Assembly (NCBI RefSeq): GCF_003350005.1
Contig: NZ_QLKS01000003.1
Location: forward strand, 496,001 to 560,000
Source: Psychrobacter proteolyticus
Lineage (GTDB): Bacteria; Pseudomonadota; Gammaproteobacteria; Pseudomonadales; Moraxellaceae
Length of the DNA: 64,000 nt
Reading direction: 5' to 3'
The notes beneath the pieces are model-generated. The model had not been told where the DNA came from. It saw nothing but the letters and a program-made list of their open reading frames with translations, and ran no database searches. This document shows, piece after piece, positions 9,119 through 18,649 of the stretch. The translations under genes and the position numbers were made by a program. Each line of letters starts with the position of its first letter. Within the stretch, counting starts at the first letter, position 1.

Positions 9119-9949
9119 TTAGTCACTTAATCCAAGTACATCTTGCATGTTGTACTGACCTACTTCCTGCTCAACGACCCACGTTGCGGCACGTACGGCA
9201 CCAGCGGCAAATGTCATGCGGGCGCGCGCACGATGGGTAATTTCGACCACTTCGCCATCTGCGATAAACATCACAGTATGATCACCTACGATTTCGCCGC
9301 CGCGTACTGCATGAATACCGATTGTCCCCGATTCGCGCTCGCCAGTTTGTCCTTCGCGGCCATAGATAGCAACGTCTTTTAGGTTCTGTCCGCGCGCTTC
9401 CGCGACGGCTTCGGCCATCATATACGCCGTACCAGAAGGCGCATCGATTTTGTGCTTATGATGGGCTTCGATGATTTCTACATCAGCATCATTACCAAAC
9501 GCTTTGGCAGCCATACCGAGTAGCTTCAATGATAAATTAACGCCTGTCGAATAGTTACCCGCATATACGATGGTGATTTTCTCACTTGCTTTTGCCAGTA
9601 CTTGTTCTTGCTGTTCATTGAACCCTGTCGTACCGATCACCATAGCGACATTATGCTCAGCACAAACTTGCATGTTTTTTTCAGTGGCGTCAGGCAAGCT
9701 AAAATCAATCAGCACATCGATATCATCAATCACAGCGGCTAAATCATCAACGATTTGCACATTTAAATGGCCGATAGCAGCAACTTCGCCTGCATCAGCA
9801 CCGACTAGGCTAGAGCCTTGACGCTCAATTGCTGCTTTTAATGTAGTTTGCGGATTGTTCTTTACTGCCTCGATAAGCATACGACCCATACGGCCGCCTG
9901 CACCGATTACCCCAATATTGATAGATTTATTATTTACTTGTTCGCTCAT
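9119..9949 (-). CDS. dapB: 4-hydroxy-tetrahydrodipicolinate reductase
   Basis: NAD(P)H-dependent reductase of lysine and diaminopimelate biosynthesis. The 276-residue protein has the N-terminal Rossmann glycine motif GAGGRMGR (about residues 16-23), the GTTGF segment, and the catalytic region [15 protein letters not shown] with the conserved His pair and Lys. The end [12 protein letters not shown] is typical. It lies downstream of dnaJ on the same strand but behind a strong terminator, so it probably has its own promoter in the 170-base gap. Confidence 0.97.
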   Translation of the reverse strand: MSEQVNNKSINIGVIGAGGRMGRMLIEAVKNNPQTTLKAAIERQGSSLVGADAGEVAAIGHLNVQIVDDLAAVIDDIDVLIDFSLPDATEKNMQVCAEHNVAMVIGTTGFNEQQEQVLAKASEKITIVYAGNYSTGVNLSLKLLGMAAKAFGNDADVEIIEAHHKHKIDAPSGTAYMMAEAVAEARGQNLKDVAIYGREGQTGERESGTIGIHAVRGGEIVGDHTVMFIADGEVVEITHRARARMTFAAGAVRAATWVVEQEVGQYNMQDVLGLSD

Positions 9950-10049
9950 GTTTTTACCTTAGATGTTTTATATTTGGTGAAACTATTTTTGACCATATTT
10001 ATCGTAAGTTTAGCAAATATCATCACATGAATGGCTTTTTATACCATCA

Positions 10050-10088
10050 ATAAAAAGCCCAAAGGTTTCATGTGAAACCTTTGGGCTT
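10050..10088 (-). terminator. dnaJ terminator with embedded parS-like palindrome
   Basis: A 16-bp perfect stem (10055-10070 with 10073-10088) is followed, reading leftward from dnaJ, by a T run. The stem tip is GTTTCATGTGAAAC (10065-10078), one base from the ParB site core, so the hairpin and a possible parS share the same bases. Confidence 0.85.
10065..10078. promoter_or_regulatory. parS-like site
   Basis: GTTTCATGTGAAAC, one difference from the ParB consensus GTTTCACGTGAAAC, at the tip of the dnaJ terminator hairpin. Confidence 0.6.
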
Positions 10089-10121
10089 AGTTTAATATTC
10101 ACTACTTAGCTAGACTGTTTC

Positions 10122-11258
10122 TTAATCAAATAAATCGCCGATTTTTTTGAAGAATGACTTCTTATGTGGCGACTGTTGATGCTTGCTATCGTCATCCAAA
10201 GTGTCTTGGAATTGGCGTAGCAAGTCTTTTTGCTCACGAGTCAGATTCACTGGCGTTTCGATAACCACACGGCAAATCAAATCACCTTTCATGGTAGTAC
10301 GCACTGGCGTTACGCCTTTGCCGCGTACACGCAGTAACTTACCGCTTTGCGTACCTTCTGCCACTTTGATTTTTACTTTACCATCTAAGGTTGGGATTTC
10401 TACTTCTTTACCCAGTGCTGCATCAGTAATACTTACAGGCACATCCATATATAGGTCAGCGCCTTGACGGGTAAAGACATTATGCTGTTTGACGCGCACT
10501 TCGACATATAGATCGCCGTTTTGTACACCAGCGCCGCCCGCTTCACCTTCGCCAGCTAGACGAACGCGATCCCCATCATCGACGCCTGCAGGGATAGAGA
10601 CTTCTAAGGTGCGTGATTTGTCTTTTACGCCGTTACCATGACAGTCTGAACAAGGGTTTTTGATCTGTTTACCAGTACCGCCGCAATGAGGACAAGCTTG
10701 CTGTACCGCAAAGAAACCTTGCTGCATACGTACTTGACCTTGGCCATGACAAGTCTGACAGGTAACCACATCGGACGCATTTTTTGCCCCTTTACCATCA
10801 CAGGTATCACAAGGCGCAGGAGCCGTGAAACTGATCTCTTTTTTGCAGCCACGTACGGCTTCTTCTAATGTCAGCTCAATCACATAACGCAAGTCAGAGC
10901 CGCGACGCGAACGCCCACCACCGCCGCCACGCTGCTGACCGAAGATATCACCGAAGTTACCAAAGATATCGCCAAAGATATCTTGGAAGTTACCGCCACC
11001 TGCGCCGCCGAAGCCGCCGCCACCCATACCGTTTTCAAAGGCTGCATGGCCCATACGGTCGTAGGCCGAACGTTTCTCTTCGTCACTCAATACTTCATAA
11101 GCCATTGAAGCTTCTTTGAATTTGTCTTCCGAATCAGGATCATCAGAGTTGCGATCTGGATGGTATTTCATGGCAAGCTTACGGTAGGCTCGCTTAATTT
11201 CTTTGCTGTCAGCGGTTTTGCTGACACCTAATATTTCATAAAAATCGCGCTTACTCAT
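10122..11258 (-). CDS. dnaJ: Chaperone DnaJ
   Basis: Co-chaperone that delivers unfolded proteins to DnaK and stimulates its ATPase. The full domain order is visible in 378 residues: J domain with the HPD tripeptide (in [10 protein letters not shown]), a Gly/Phe-rich linker at about residues 75-120, four CxxCxGxG zinc repeats ([32 protein letters not shown]), then the C-terminal substrate-binding domains. A strong ribosome site (AGGAGA) precedes the ATG. dnaK is not adjacent in this window. Transcription ends in a parS-bearing hairpin. Confidence 0.98.
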   Translation of the reverse strand: MSKRDFYEILGVSKTADSKEIKRAYRKLAMKYHPDRNSDDPDSEDKFKEASMAYEVLSDEEKRSAYDRMGHAAFENGMGGGGFGGAGGGNFQDIFGDIFGNFGDIFGQQRGGGGGRSRRGSDLRYVIELTLEEAVRGCKKEISFTAPAPCDTCDGKGAKNASDVVTCQTCHGQGQVRMQQGFFAVQQACPHCGGTGKQIKNPCSDCHGNGVKDKSRTLEVSIPAGVDDGDRVRLAGEGEAGGAGVQNGDLYVEVRVKQHNVFTRQGADLYMDVPVSITDAALGKEVEIPTLDGKVKIKVAEGTQSGKLLRVRGKGVTPVRTTMKGDLICRVVIETPVNLTREQKDLLRQFQDTLDDDSKHQQSPHKKSFFKKIGDLFD

Positions 11259-11681
11259 GCTCTCTCCTATCGTCTTTACAGCTGCACCGGTTTGTCAAAT
11301 CATCAGCTCAATTGATAATTGTCTTAATCTTATTCGTGACTCTTAGCTATCGGATATGTATAACGTTTCACATGAAACATCAAAACTCACCATGCTATAG
11401 AACCATAATGCTTAGACTTAACCAACAAATACGGTGAAGGCTGCTTAGCCAAATCAATTATAAAAAGTTTGCGCTATTTATGGAGATGGTCTGCTGATTT
11501 ATCAAGCTCTTAAATGATGAAATTAGCAGTTGGCATCGCTGCGGCAAAAGCCAAACGATTCATTAAGGTTACTGCAAAGCTTTTCGTACCTGAGCAGTGC
11601 CCAGTCGTGCTAATATTTACCGCCACATCTACGGTCATTTATACTCATAGTGATGACGATTGCGACAAGGTATCAAGTCTT
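11259..11681. other. Divergent intergenic region dnaJ / DUF2939 gene
   Basis: About 420 bases between divergent genes. It holds the dnaJ leader and a parS-like palindrome at 11365-11378. An in-frame extension of the DUF2939 frame back to 11514 is not considered coding because the typical signal peptide starts at 11682. No convincing heat-shock promoter could be assigned. Confidence 0.5.
11365..11378. promoter_or_regulatory. parS-like site
   Basis: GTTTCACATGAAAC, one base from the ParB consensus, upstream of dnaJ. Confidence 0.65.
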
Positions 11682-12332
11682 ATGAAAAAGCTGGTTATTC
11701 TATTAATCATCTTTGCGGTAGCAGTGTATGCAGGCTCGCCTTATTACAGTGCTTATCAGCTCAAAAACGCTTATGACGATAAAGACGGTGCCACTATCGC
11801 AGCGGCTATTGATTATGAGCAAGTGCGACCAAGCGTTCAAAACCAGCTAACCAGCCAATTTGCGACGACAATGACTAAGTATCCATTAATTTCTGAATTG
11901 GGCGGTGAGCCGTTGACCGAAGCCGCGAATGGTTTTATCGCGCAGGCAGTTGAAGGGGCCGTCACTCCGCAGAATATCGAAAAGGTAATTAATACCCAAG
12001 GTCAAGCCAATACAGCAACCAAAGAGCTAGCTGCAGCATGGGCCATCGCTAGCGATCAAGTCGATTTGAAGAACCTAATTCAGAGCTTAATCATTCAGCG
12101 CGGTGATGTCGATGCCGTGGTCAAAAGCCAAATGCAGCAAGTCATGAAAAAACAAGCGGCAGAACTTGAGCAGCAAGTCGCCCAAGGCAATGACAGTGAA
12201 AAGCCAACGCTTAGCTACTGCGGTATCAATTGTTTTAATATTAGTGGTCAGGTAAAAGGCTATCCTCTCACTATCGAGATGCAGCGTGAAGGGCTTATCA
12301 ATTGGAAAATCGTTGATATCGTCTTACCATAG
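11682..12332 (+). CDS. DUF2939-type exported protein
   Basis: A 216-residue protein with an N-terminal membrane anchor or signal (MKKLVILLIIFAVAVYAGS) followed by the pattern SPYYSAYQLKNAYDDKDGATIAAAIDYEQVRPSVQNQL, written here in parts: SPYYSAYQLKNAY, then DYEQVRPSVQNQL. This is characteristic of DUF2939 proteins, which have no known function. The frame is open back to 11514, but that extension lacks a typical start context and would bury the signal peptide. The codon at 11682 has an AAGG upstream at 11-base spacing. Envelope location is likely. Confidence 0.75.
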   Translation: MKKLVILLIIFAVAVYAGSPYYSAYQLKNAYDDKDGATIAAAIDYEQVRPSVQNQLTSQFATTMTKYPLISELGGEPLTEAANGFIAQAVEGAVTPQNIEKVINTQGQANTATKELAAAWAIASDQVDLKNLIQSLIIQRGDVDAVVKSQMQQVMKKQAAELEQQVAQGNDSEKPTLSYCGINCFNISGQVKGYPLTIEMQREGLINWKIVDIVLP

Positions 12333-12378
12333 AACATTCAAAAAGCTTTTGAGATGTAAAAATGTCTGAATAGAACCA

Positions 12379-12420
12379 AAAAAAGCCGCCTTATGAACTG
12401 ATTCATAAGGCGGCTTTTTA
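12379..12420. terminator. Bidirectional terminator
   Basis: Near-perfect 17-bp stem (GCCGCCTTATGAA with TTCATAAGGCGGC, 4-base loop), flanked by A and T runs, between convergent genes. Confidence 0.9.
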
Positions 12421-12487
12421 TGACTGGGCTTAACCGTCTAATATCTTAAAATTTTGAACTGCTGAAGCACTTAACCCTACCAATTAA

Positions 12488-13552
12488 TTATTCAACACCT
12501 AAGAACTCTAGAAATTCTGGACTCTCAAAACTCGCCTGATATAGCACGCCATCTTCACGATAGATTGCAGGCGTCGCCATTACCGCGAGTCCAGCTGCTT
12601 TGTCACGATTGGGTGTCACATGGTCAACCGTACAACTTGCTAATGCAGGTGTCATTTCACCCTGTAGCATCGCCTTATCAAATGCCTGTCGACGACTGTC
12701 TTCATCCGCTTGGCACCAGATACCACGCATCTGCTTCGGTGACGCCTCATATATCGGATAGCCGATGACATTGACCGTCACGCCTTTTGCATTGAGCGAT
12801 GGCACTTGCTGATGCAGTCGGCGGCAATAAGGACAATTCACATCATCAGCCACATAGATAACGGCTCTCTCAGTAGTGGTCGCTGGATAAGTAATCAGTT
12901 GGCTTTTATCCAATGACGCAAACACAGACTGATTTTTACGTTTTTCAAAGTTCTCATCGAGGCCGATAAATTGACCATTTTCGATGACTGATATTTCACC
13001 ATCGGTAATATACTGCGCATCGTCCGATAGTAAAAACGGCACGCCTTCTAGCGTTGCACTCCAGATGACACCCGGTACTGCGGTATAAAAGAAGGGTGTT
13101 TTAGCACTCATGTTCTTAAGCGCAGCCATATTTGCTAGCATGTCAGACTTGACACTCGTACTGACAGGTTCGCCTACCTGCGCACTCGTGCTACGCAATG
13201 GTGTTTTAGTGACAACTTGCTTACTTGGATTTTTCTGTAGCTCACCTTGTATGACGTAACGACCATCTTCGGTGATGTGCAGCGGCAGTTGTCCAGCCAA
13301 ATTCACTTGATACATATTGGGCAGTTTGGATGGCACAATAGAAGTAATCTGTGTTTTGATGCCTGCTTGGATCAATATTTGACGCAATCGCTTATCGACA
13401 GTCGCACTCACTACTTGAGCTGCTTGTGAACTTGTAGTGCTTTGCGTTACGTTATTACTGTTGGCATCCGCTGAACTTGGCTGAGCACAAGCAGTGGTTG
13501 CTAATAATATAATGCTGATCAGACTAGCGGACTTTAATACAGGTAATGTCAC
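12488..13552 (-). CDS. dsbC: DsbC-like thiol:disulfide isomerase with doubled N-domain
   Basis: Predicted periplasmic disulfide isomerase or reductase of 354 residues, against about 215-240 for ordinary DsbC. It has an N-terminal signal peptide, possibly a lipoprotein signal at Cys22. The C-terminal thioredoxin domain carries the redox motif CPYC (residues 240-243) after VIYVADDVN. The extra length comes from what look like two DsbC-type dimerisation modules: residues about 70-105 (PNMYQVNLAGQLPLHITEDG) and 155-195 (PGVIWSATLEGVPFLLSDDA). It complements dsbB at 1.97 kb. The fold call is firm; the double module is my reading of the sequence. Confidence 0.8.
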   Translation of the reverse strand: MTLPVLKSASLISIILLATTACAQPSSADANSNNVTQSTTSSQAAQVVSATVDKRLRQILIQAGIKTQITSIVPSKLPNMYQVNLAGQLPLHITEDGRYVIQGELQKNPSKQVVTKTPLRSTSAQVGEPVSTSVKSDMLANMAALKNMSAKTPFFYTAVPGVIWSATLEGVPFLLSDDAQYITDGEISVIENGQFIGLDENFEKRKNQSVFASLDKSQLITYPATTTERAVIYVADDVNCPYCRRLHQQVPSLNAKGVTVNVIGYPIYEASPKQMRGIWCQADEDSRRQAFDKAMLQGEMTPALASCTVDHVTPNRDKAAGLAVMATPAIYREDGVLYQASFESPEFLEFLGVE

Positions 13553-13929
13553 AGAGAAATTCCTATCTGGTTTTTAATAATGACGATTTTCGATATTAAG
13601 ACCAATTCCAAAGCTATTACTAACTGAAAGGTAGCAATACATTTTCTGATTAGTCAGATTTTTAGAGTTGGTTTAAGGGTTGTCTGTCATAAAAATATAG
13701 ATAAAAAAGACTGTAGCATATGGGATAGTTTTGCAAAGCACTAAATGGCTAAAGTCGCAAAACTGCTACTTAGCTTTAAGAGATAGGCAACACAGCCAGA
13801 TAATAGACATAAATACAATATAGCAGACCGCAAAAAGCAGCACACTAAGTAGCGGCTGCTAATGGGTTTAAAACGATAATTTCAAGACAAGTATTAATGC
13901 CAAAGCTTAATAATTTCAGTGCTCATTTA
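13553..13929. other. Intergenic gap, nothing recognised
   Basis: About 375 bases between two minus-strand genes, rsuA and the dsbC-like gene. It must hold the dsbC-like promoter. No hairpin with a T run, repeat or RNA was recognised. Confidence 0.5.
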
Positions 13930-14649
13930 CTAAAACTTGGCAACTTCTTCTGGCGTTAAGAAACGGCTGTCGCCTTTTTCTAGGCCTTCTAGATTGATGT
14001 GACCGATACTGGCGCGGTGCAGCTCAGTTACCCGATTACCGAAGTAACCCATCATACGTTTGACCTGATGGTATTTGCCCTGCTCTAATGTTAGGCGTGC
14101 ATGTTTTTCATCAATGAACTCAAGAACAGCAGGCTTGGTTGGCTCATAATCCCCTTCAAGCAAGATGCCTTCCGCCACTTTCTTCACGGCTTTTTCTTGT
14201 GCATCACTATCCATTGCATCTGCCAATGTCAGCTCGTACACCTTAGCATGCTCGTGCTTAGGACTGGTGACACGGTGCAGCCAGCCGCCATCATCACTCA
14301 TCAGCAATGCGCCAGTGGTATCGACATCGAGACGCCCAGCGATACGCAAGCTACCCAATTCTGGTACAGCAATCAGTTCAGTGACGATTGGATACTCTTT
14401 AACTTTTAGCGTGCACTCAAAGCCTTCAGGCTTATACAACAAGATATAGCGATTGCCAGCAGCAACCGACAATGGCTCGCCTGCCCACATTACATCATCA
14501 TTGATCACATCGACATGTAGGCCAGGATCTTTAACCACTTGATCATTTACGGTAATCTCGCCGGCGTGCATGATCTTTTTTGACTCTTTACGCGACAGCT
14601 CGGTGGCTTTACTAATGAATTTATCTAAACGCATACTATTTACTACCAT
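13930..14649 (-). CDS. rsuA: 16S rRNA pseudouridine(516) synthase
   Basis: Converts U516 of 16S rRNA to pseudouridine. It has an S4 RNA-binding domain at the N-terminus (MRLDKFISKATELSRKE) and the RsuA-family catalytic segment GRLDVDTTGALL, with the catalytic Asp, in about the middle. The C-terminal part has the QVKRMMGYFGNRV segment. An internal ATG at 14634 (MRLDKFIS) matches the usual start of the family and is the more likely true start. Length, 234-239 residues, is normal. Confidence 0.92.
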   Translation of the reverse strand: MVVNSMRLDKFISKATELSRKESKKIMHAGEITVNDQVVKDPGLHVDVINDDVMWAGEPLSVAAGNRYILLYKPEGFECTLKVKEYPIVTELIAVPELGSLRIAGRLDVDTTGALLMSDDGGWLHRVTSPKHEHAKVYELTLADAMDSDAQEKAVKKVAEGILLEGDYEPTKPAVLEFIDEKHARLTLEQGKYHQVKRMMGYFGNRVTELHRASIGHINLEGLEKGDSRFLTPEEVAKF

Positions 14650-14831
14650 CGGTTTTATTATACCAGCCCTAAATCAGAAACTAACGACACCAGCACTCAG
14701 CCGTGAGCGGCTCGTTATCTTCGATGGTTAGAAATGGTACTATAATGAAAAATTAAATGAACACTGTGCTCAATACAAAAGCCAGTGAAAATCAGACCAG
14801 TTTAACATATCCAACCTAAGCCTGATGAAAT

Positions 14832-15434
14832 ATGAGCTATCAAACGCTAAAACGTGCCGTTACCACGCGACTCGAAATTAAAAAATCTGAGTTTATCGCT
14901 TACGCCTATCCGGTGACCTCTCGCGAGCAAGCAATGTTTCACGTGGAACAGCTACGTGAGCAGTACCCTGATGCACGCCATTTCTGCTGGGCATATATCG
15001 TTGGTGACCCTGACAATACCACCAGTGCAGGGTTCGATGATGATGGCGAGCCAAGCGGTACGGCAGGCAGGCCAATATTAAATGTCCTACAACACAAGTC
15101 CATCGGCAACGTGATTATCATCGTGGTGCGGTACTTCGGTGGTATCAAACTAGGTGCTGGCGGTCTTACTCGTGCTTATGCAGGCTCTGCCCAAGCAGCA
15201 GTCGATGAGATGATATTGAGTCCTTATGTACCGATGACCCAGATTGAAATACTGGCAGAATTTGCGACTGAAACACAATGCCGCTATATGATAGAGAGCC
15301 TTGGCGGTCATATCGACGATGTCGCCTATAGCAAACAAGTCACTTTGACTGCCACCCTCGCTGAAGCAGATGTCGAAAATTTAAAAGCGCGACTAGCAAT
15401 GGATGGTCGAGTATTAGATAAGCCAGAAGACTAA
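14832..15434 (+). CDS. yigZ: YigZ / IMPACT family protein
   Basis: A 200-residue member of the UPF0029/IMPACT family. The N-terminal domain carries the family hallmark VRYFGGIKLGAGGLTRAY (about residues 98-115), preceded by GEPSGTAGRPIL; the C-terminal ferredoxin-like domain is also present. The bacterial role is not settled; the eukaryotic relative IMPACT is a translation regulator. A parS-like 14-mer with one mismatch (14936-14949) falls inside the coding sequence, perhaps by chance. Confidence 0.88.
   Translation: MSYQTLKRAVTTRLEIKKSEFIAYAYPVTSREQAMFHVEQLREQYPDARHFCWAYIVGDPDNTTSAGFDDDGEPSGTAGRPILNVLQHKSIGNVIIIVVRYFGGIKLGAGGLTRAYAGSAQAAVDEMILSPYVPMTQIEILAEFATETQCRYMIESLGGHIDDVAYSKQVTLTATLAEADVENLKARLAMDGRVLDKPED
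14936..14949. promoter_or_regulatory. Weak parS-like site inside yigZ
   Basis: GTTTCACGTGGAAC, one mismatch to the ParB consensus. It is within coding sequence and may be chance. Confidence 0.3.
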
Positions 15435-15678
15435 AATCTAACTAACTCATTTCATCGGCCGTTTTAGATAGTTTTCTTTTCAATATACTTATTTGTTAGC
15501 CTTTTTCAGTAACTGTTTCTCAGTAAATGATTTTGAGCCAATAATGTTCAGCAGCTGCTTTTCAGTAATCATGCGTTCACTGAAAATCATTGGTTTTCAT
15601 AGGTACTGGCGTTATGATAAAAAAACCTTATCACGCTACTCTATTCGTTTTTCCACGACTATTAAATAAGACCAATAT

Positions 15679-16776
15679 ATGTCAACTTCAACCAAACCTT
15701 TTTCTCCAGCACCTTTTAAGCCACCATTTTGGCTGACCAATCCACATCTGCAAAGCATCCTGCCCAAGTTTTTTGCGCCAAAGTCACCGACCTACCGCCG
15801 CGTGGTCGAAAAAGACTCATTGGACGAGAGTGATATTGCTTATGATTTCTATGATGCGTACCCTATAGAAGCATCAAAAGATGGTGAGCTTGAGCAAACG
15901 CCATTGATTGTCCTCTTCCACGGTATGGAAGGCAGTAGTGACAGTCATTACGCGCGCGCACTAGCGTACCAAATGCACGCGCAAGGCTGGCACTTTGTGG
16001 TGGCGCATTTCCGTAGTTGCGGCGGTATTCCTGCTAGTGGCACAGTATTTTATAATGCCGGCGATACGGACGAGGTGCATCATGCGCTACAGAATTTGCG
16101 TGAGCAGTATGCCAATATCTATGCGGTTGGTGTCTCTCTAGGTGGTAACGCACTGGCCAAATACATGGGCGAATATGAGGACAAAGTCCTTTGTAAAGGT
16201 GCAGTGGTTATCTCCGCGCCAGTCGATATGTCCTCAGCTGCCATTACTATGCACAGCTTTTTGAGTCATCGTATCTATACGCCTTATCTGCTTAACCCAA
16301 TTATCAAAAAAGCATTGGCAAACGATCTTACTCAAGATGAAATCAACTCTATCAAAGCTGCCAATCGTATCAGTGATTTCGATGATATCTTTACTGCGCC
16401 GCGTCACGGATATCGCTCCAAAAACGACTATTACCATACCGCATCCGCCATGCCGTATTTGCGCAACGTCACTCACCCTCTGCTATTAATCAGTGCAAAA
16501 GACGATCCTTTTATCGGCTTCACTGCTACGCCAAATGATGTCTCTGAGAGTGTCACTATCTTAGATACTGACCACGGTGGGCACATCGGTTATTTGCGTT
16601 ATCGCTCAGACAACGGTCAGTCCAAAAACAAATCGTCTGTCACCGATGATAAAAAGTCCAAGACTTCAAAATTCGATATCAACTGGATACCTGAAACTGT
16701 CAGCGCTTATTTTAATTGGATTGGTGTGGCTTCTACTAGCGAACCTTCTCAAGATGTGGTCTCTGACAATAAATAA
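15679..16776 (+). CDS. YheT-like alpha/beta hydrolase
   Basis: Serine hydrolase of 365 residues, of the YheT/ABHD1-3 type. The start PFKPPFWLTNPHLQSILP is diagnostic of the family. The nucleophile elbow is GVSLGGN; the acid is likely the Asp in SAKDDPFIG and the base the His in DHGGHIGYL. LFHGMEGSSDSHYAR forms the oxyanion region. The substrate is unknown; relatives act on esters or lipids. A C-terminal Ser/Lys-rich insertion (about residues 312-335) is unusual. The thioesterase-like gene follows 59 bases downstream on the same strand and may be cotranscribed. Confidence 0.85.
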   Translation: MSTSTKPFSPAPFKPPFWLTNPHLQSILPKFFAPKSPTYRRVVEKDSLDESDIAYDFYDAYPIEASKDGELEQTPLIVLFHGMEGSSDSHYARALAYQMHAQGWHFVVAHFRSCGGIPASGTVFYNAGDTDEVHHALQNLREQYANIYAVGVSLGGNALAKYMGEYEDKVLCKGAVVISAPVDMSSAAITMHSFLSHRIYTPYLLNPIIKKALANDLTQDEINSIKAANRISDFDDIFTAPRHGYRSKNDYYHTASAMPYLRNVTHPLLLISAKDDPFIGFTATPNDVSESVTILDTDHGGHIGYLRYRSDNGQSKNKSSVTDDKKSKTSKFDINWIPETVSAYFNWIGVASTSEPSQDVVSDNK

Positions 16777-16835
16777 TCACTGTCATCAATGACAAAATAA
16801 TAACGCCAACGTTTATAACCTGTTGAGAGTGTTTT

Positions 16836-17387
16836 ATGTACCCATTTATACGTTATGCTAGCACCATCGCTCATGCTGCTCTAAAAGCAAAAAAGGGCGA
16901 TACACTGGCATTTAAAGATACCAGTGAGATTCAGTTTCGCTGCCGCTTATCCGATATAGATAATTTTTTGGAGATGAATAACGGCCGCGTATTTACGCTT
17001 TATGATTTGGGTCGTATGGACTTTGCAGTACGGACTGGGCTTGGCAAGCAGTTGTTAAAACAACGCTGGGGCTTGGTCATCGCTGGCAGCACTATCCAAT
17101 ACCGTAAGCGTATTCGCGCCTTTCAAAAAGTCACGCTCAAAACCAAAATCGTCGGTATCGACGCGCGCTGGCTATATATTGAGCAATCTATGTGGGTCAA
17201 AGGACAGCCCTGCTCATCTGGTCTACTGCGTACCGGTGTTACTAAGGGTGGTAGAGTGATCGACACGGCACAAGTACTGGCTGCGTTGGGTCAATCTGAT
17301 TGGGATCTACCGCCAACGGGTTACGTGGCTGAGTGGATCAAAAGTGATGCTGATCGTCCGTGGCCGCCCGTCGATACAGCTGACTAA
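16836..17387 (+). CDS. Thioesterase-like (hot-dog fold) protein
   Basis: A 183-residue protein of the 4HBT/THEM6-like acyl-CoA thioesterase group. Visible features are the N-terminal segment SDIDNFLEMNNGRVFTLYDL, where the DxDxxxHMNNxxY pattern of hot-dog thioesterases is altered to DIDNFLEMNNGRV, and later the strands QYRKRIRAFQKVTLKTKI and WLYIEQSMWVKG. The usual His before Met-Asn-Asn is Glu here, as in THEM6-type proteins, so thioesterase activity is uncertain. It probably shares an operon with the upstream YheT-like hydrolase, suggesting lipid metabolism. Confidence 0.75.
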   Translation: MYPFIRYASTIAHAALKAKKGDTLAFKDTSEIQFRCRLSDIDNFLEMNNGRVFTLYDLGRMDFAVRTGLGKQLLKQRWGLVIAGSTIQYRKRIRAFQKVTLKTKIVGIDARWLYIEQSMWVKGQPCSSGLLRTGVTKGGRVIDTAQVLAALGQSDWDLPPTGYVAEWIKSDADRPWPPVDTAD

Positions 17388-17564
17388 CTTAACTTTATAA
17401 GCTAAAAATCCATTACTTTTAGCTTATTTAACAGATAGTACAAGCAAGCAATCTTATAGCTACTATTTCATAACAACTCATTATATAAATACATATAATA
17501 AATGTTAGGATAGTAGTGAGTACCTACTCAGACAAAACAAATATAGTCTTATAAGGAGAATAAT

Positions 17565-17942
17565 ATGGCTAATACAACAGATTATGTCGGTACGTTATTT
17601 GATAATAGCGAATCAAACCCAAGCAAAATTACTTTAGCGTTTACCATGGCAGGCGTGGCACTGAAAAAAGGTCATTCTGCTACTGTCATACTCATGGTGG
17701 ATGCCGTACATCTGGCAAAACCAAACGCGCTAGACAATGTAGATATTGGTGATCCGTTTGAGCCAGCTGATGAGTTACTAGAAGCCTTTATTGAAAAGGG
17801 TGGTCAAGTATTGGTCTGCGGTGCTTGTATGAAACACAACGGTGTAGAAGAGTCAGATATCGACAAGCGCTTTGAAGTGATTAGCGGTGATGATGTGGTT
17901 GAGCTACTGATGAATGCGAAAGGGTCATTGCAGTTGAATTAA
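17565..17942 (+). CDS. DsrE-family protein
   Basis: A 125-residue soluble protein of the DsrE/DsrF-like fold. Features: a first strand and helix with KITLAFTMAGVALKKGH, then ATVILMVDAV, and a conserved-type cysteine region VLVCGACMKHNGV (about residues 84-96). The family handles sulfur relay or sulfane sulfur in some bacteria; the exact role here is unknown. An AAGGAGA ribosome site stands before the ATG. The gene is convergent with the HEPN gene. Confidence 0.8.
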   Translation: MANTTDYVGTLFDNSESNPSKITLAFTMAGVALKKGHSATVILMVDAVHLAKPNALDNVDIGDPFEPADELLEAFIEKGGQVLVCGACMKHNGVEESDIDKRFEVISGDDVVELLMNAKGSLQLN

Positions 17943-17962
17943 AAAGCAAGGTTATAAAAATG

Positions 17963-18012
17963 GGTCAGTTTTCTCAGCTATCTTTTGATGGCTTGAAAGC
18001 TGACCTTTTTTC
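17963..18012. terminator. Terminator between DsrE and HEPN genes
   Basis: Stem GGTCAG (17963-17968) with CTGACC (18000-18005), a large partly paired loop, then six T. Confidence 0.6.
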
Positions 18013-18024
18013 TAAAATACATAT

Positions 18025-18648
18025 TTAACCATTAGCTATGATTTCTGCTGAATAATCTAGTTTGAACAAGTAACTATTTAATATACTATCACTCTGTTGA
18101 GATACGGGATCAATTGAAAAAAGTAGTTTATAAGCTGTGAAGTTGGTGCAATTATTGTTCAGTAGTCGGCTACTTAAACCATCTAACTTTGAAGAAGTAG
18201 AACTAGATAAATGAGCAGCTGAATTTCTAATACTTTTCAAGTCTAACAATTCTGTTTTAATTTCCCTAAGCTGAGAGAAAAAAACGTAGCCTTCATGAAA
18301 ATATAGTTTGCTTAACCTTAACGTTATTTCTGGATTAGCCCAATCCACGTAGTTTTGTGTCCCAGTCAAGAGCTTATGAGCATGGCTCTCGTCGACTGGA
18401 TGTGCCCATCTAGCGGGTCTATTATTATTAATTGAAGGCAAACCCATCAGATAATCTACAAAACATTTTTCTAAAAAAGACTCCCAAGCGATAAATATTT
18501 TCAGGAAGGCAGATTCACTAATAAATTCTCTCAGGCCATTTTCTATTATGTACTGACCATCTGAATCTTGTTGATGTGCAAATGATATAAATCCTCTACA
18601 CTCTGTAACTGTATCTCTGTATTTTGTTAGATTGTTTTGTAAGGTCAT
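18025..18648 (-). CDS. HEPN-domain protein, likely RNase toxin
   Basis: A 207-residue, mostly helical protein. Its best motif is R-N-S-A-A-H (Arg141 to His146), the Rx4-6H catalytic signature of HEPN ribonucleases, in the context LDLKSIRNSAAHLS. An earlier helix, FLKIFIAWESFLEKCFVDYL (residues 48-67), fits the first long helix of RiboL-PSP/MAE_28990-type HEPN domains. It begins one base after the stop of the DUF262 gene, so the two are translated together. It is clearly more AT-rich than its neighbours, suggesting transfer. RNase activity is inferred from the motif only. Confidence 0.75.
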   Translation of the reverse strand: MTLQNNLTKYRDTVTECRGFISFAHQQDSDGQYIIENGLREFISESAFLKIFIAWESFLEKCFVDYLMGLPSINNNRPARWAHPVDESHAHKLLTGTQNYVDWANPEITLRLSKLYFHEGYVFFSQLREIKTELLDLKSIRNSAAHLSSSTSSKLDGLSSRLLNNNCTNFTAYKLLFSIDPVSQQSDSILNSYLFKLDYSAEIIANG

Positions 18649-18649
18649 A

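Noticed and set aside
11514..11681. N-terminal extension of the DUF2939 protein
   Set aside because: The typical signal peptide starts at 11682; the extension looks like open sequence upstream by chance.
15559..15586. Inverted repeat TTTTCAGT/ACTGAAAA before the YheT-like gene
   Set aside because: No T run and a long loop; too weak to call a terminator or operator.
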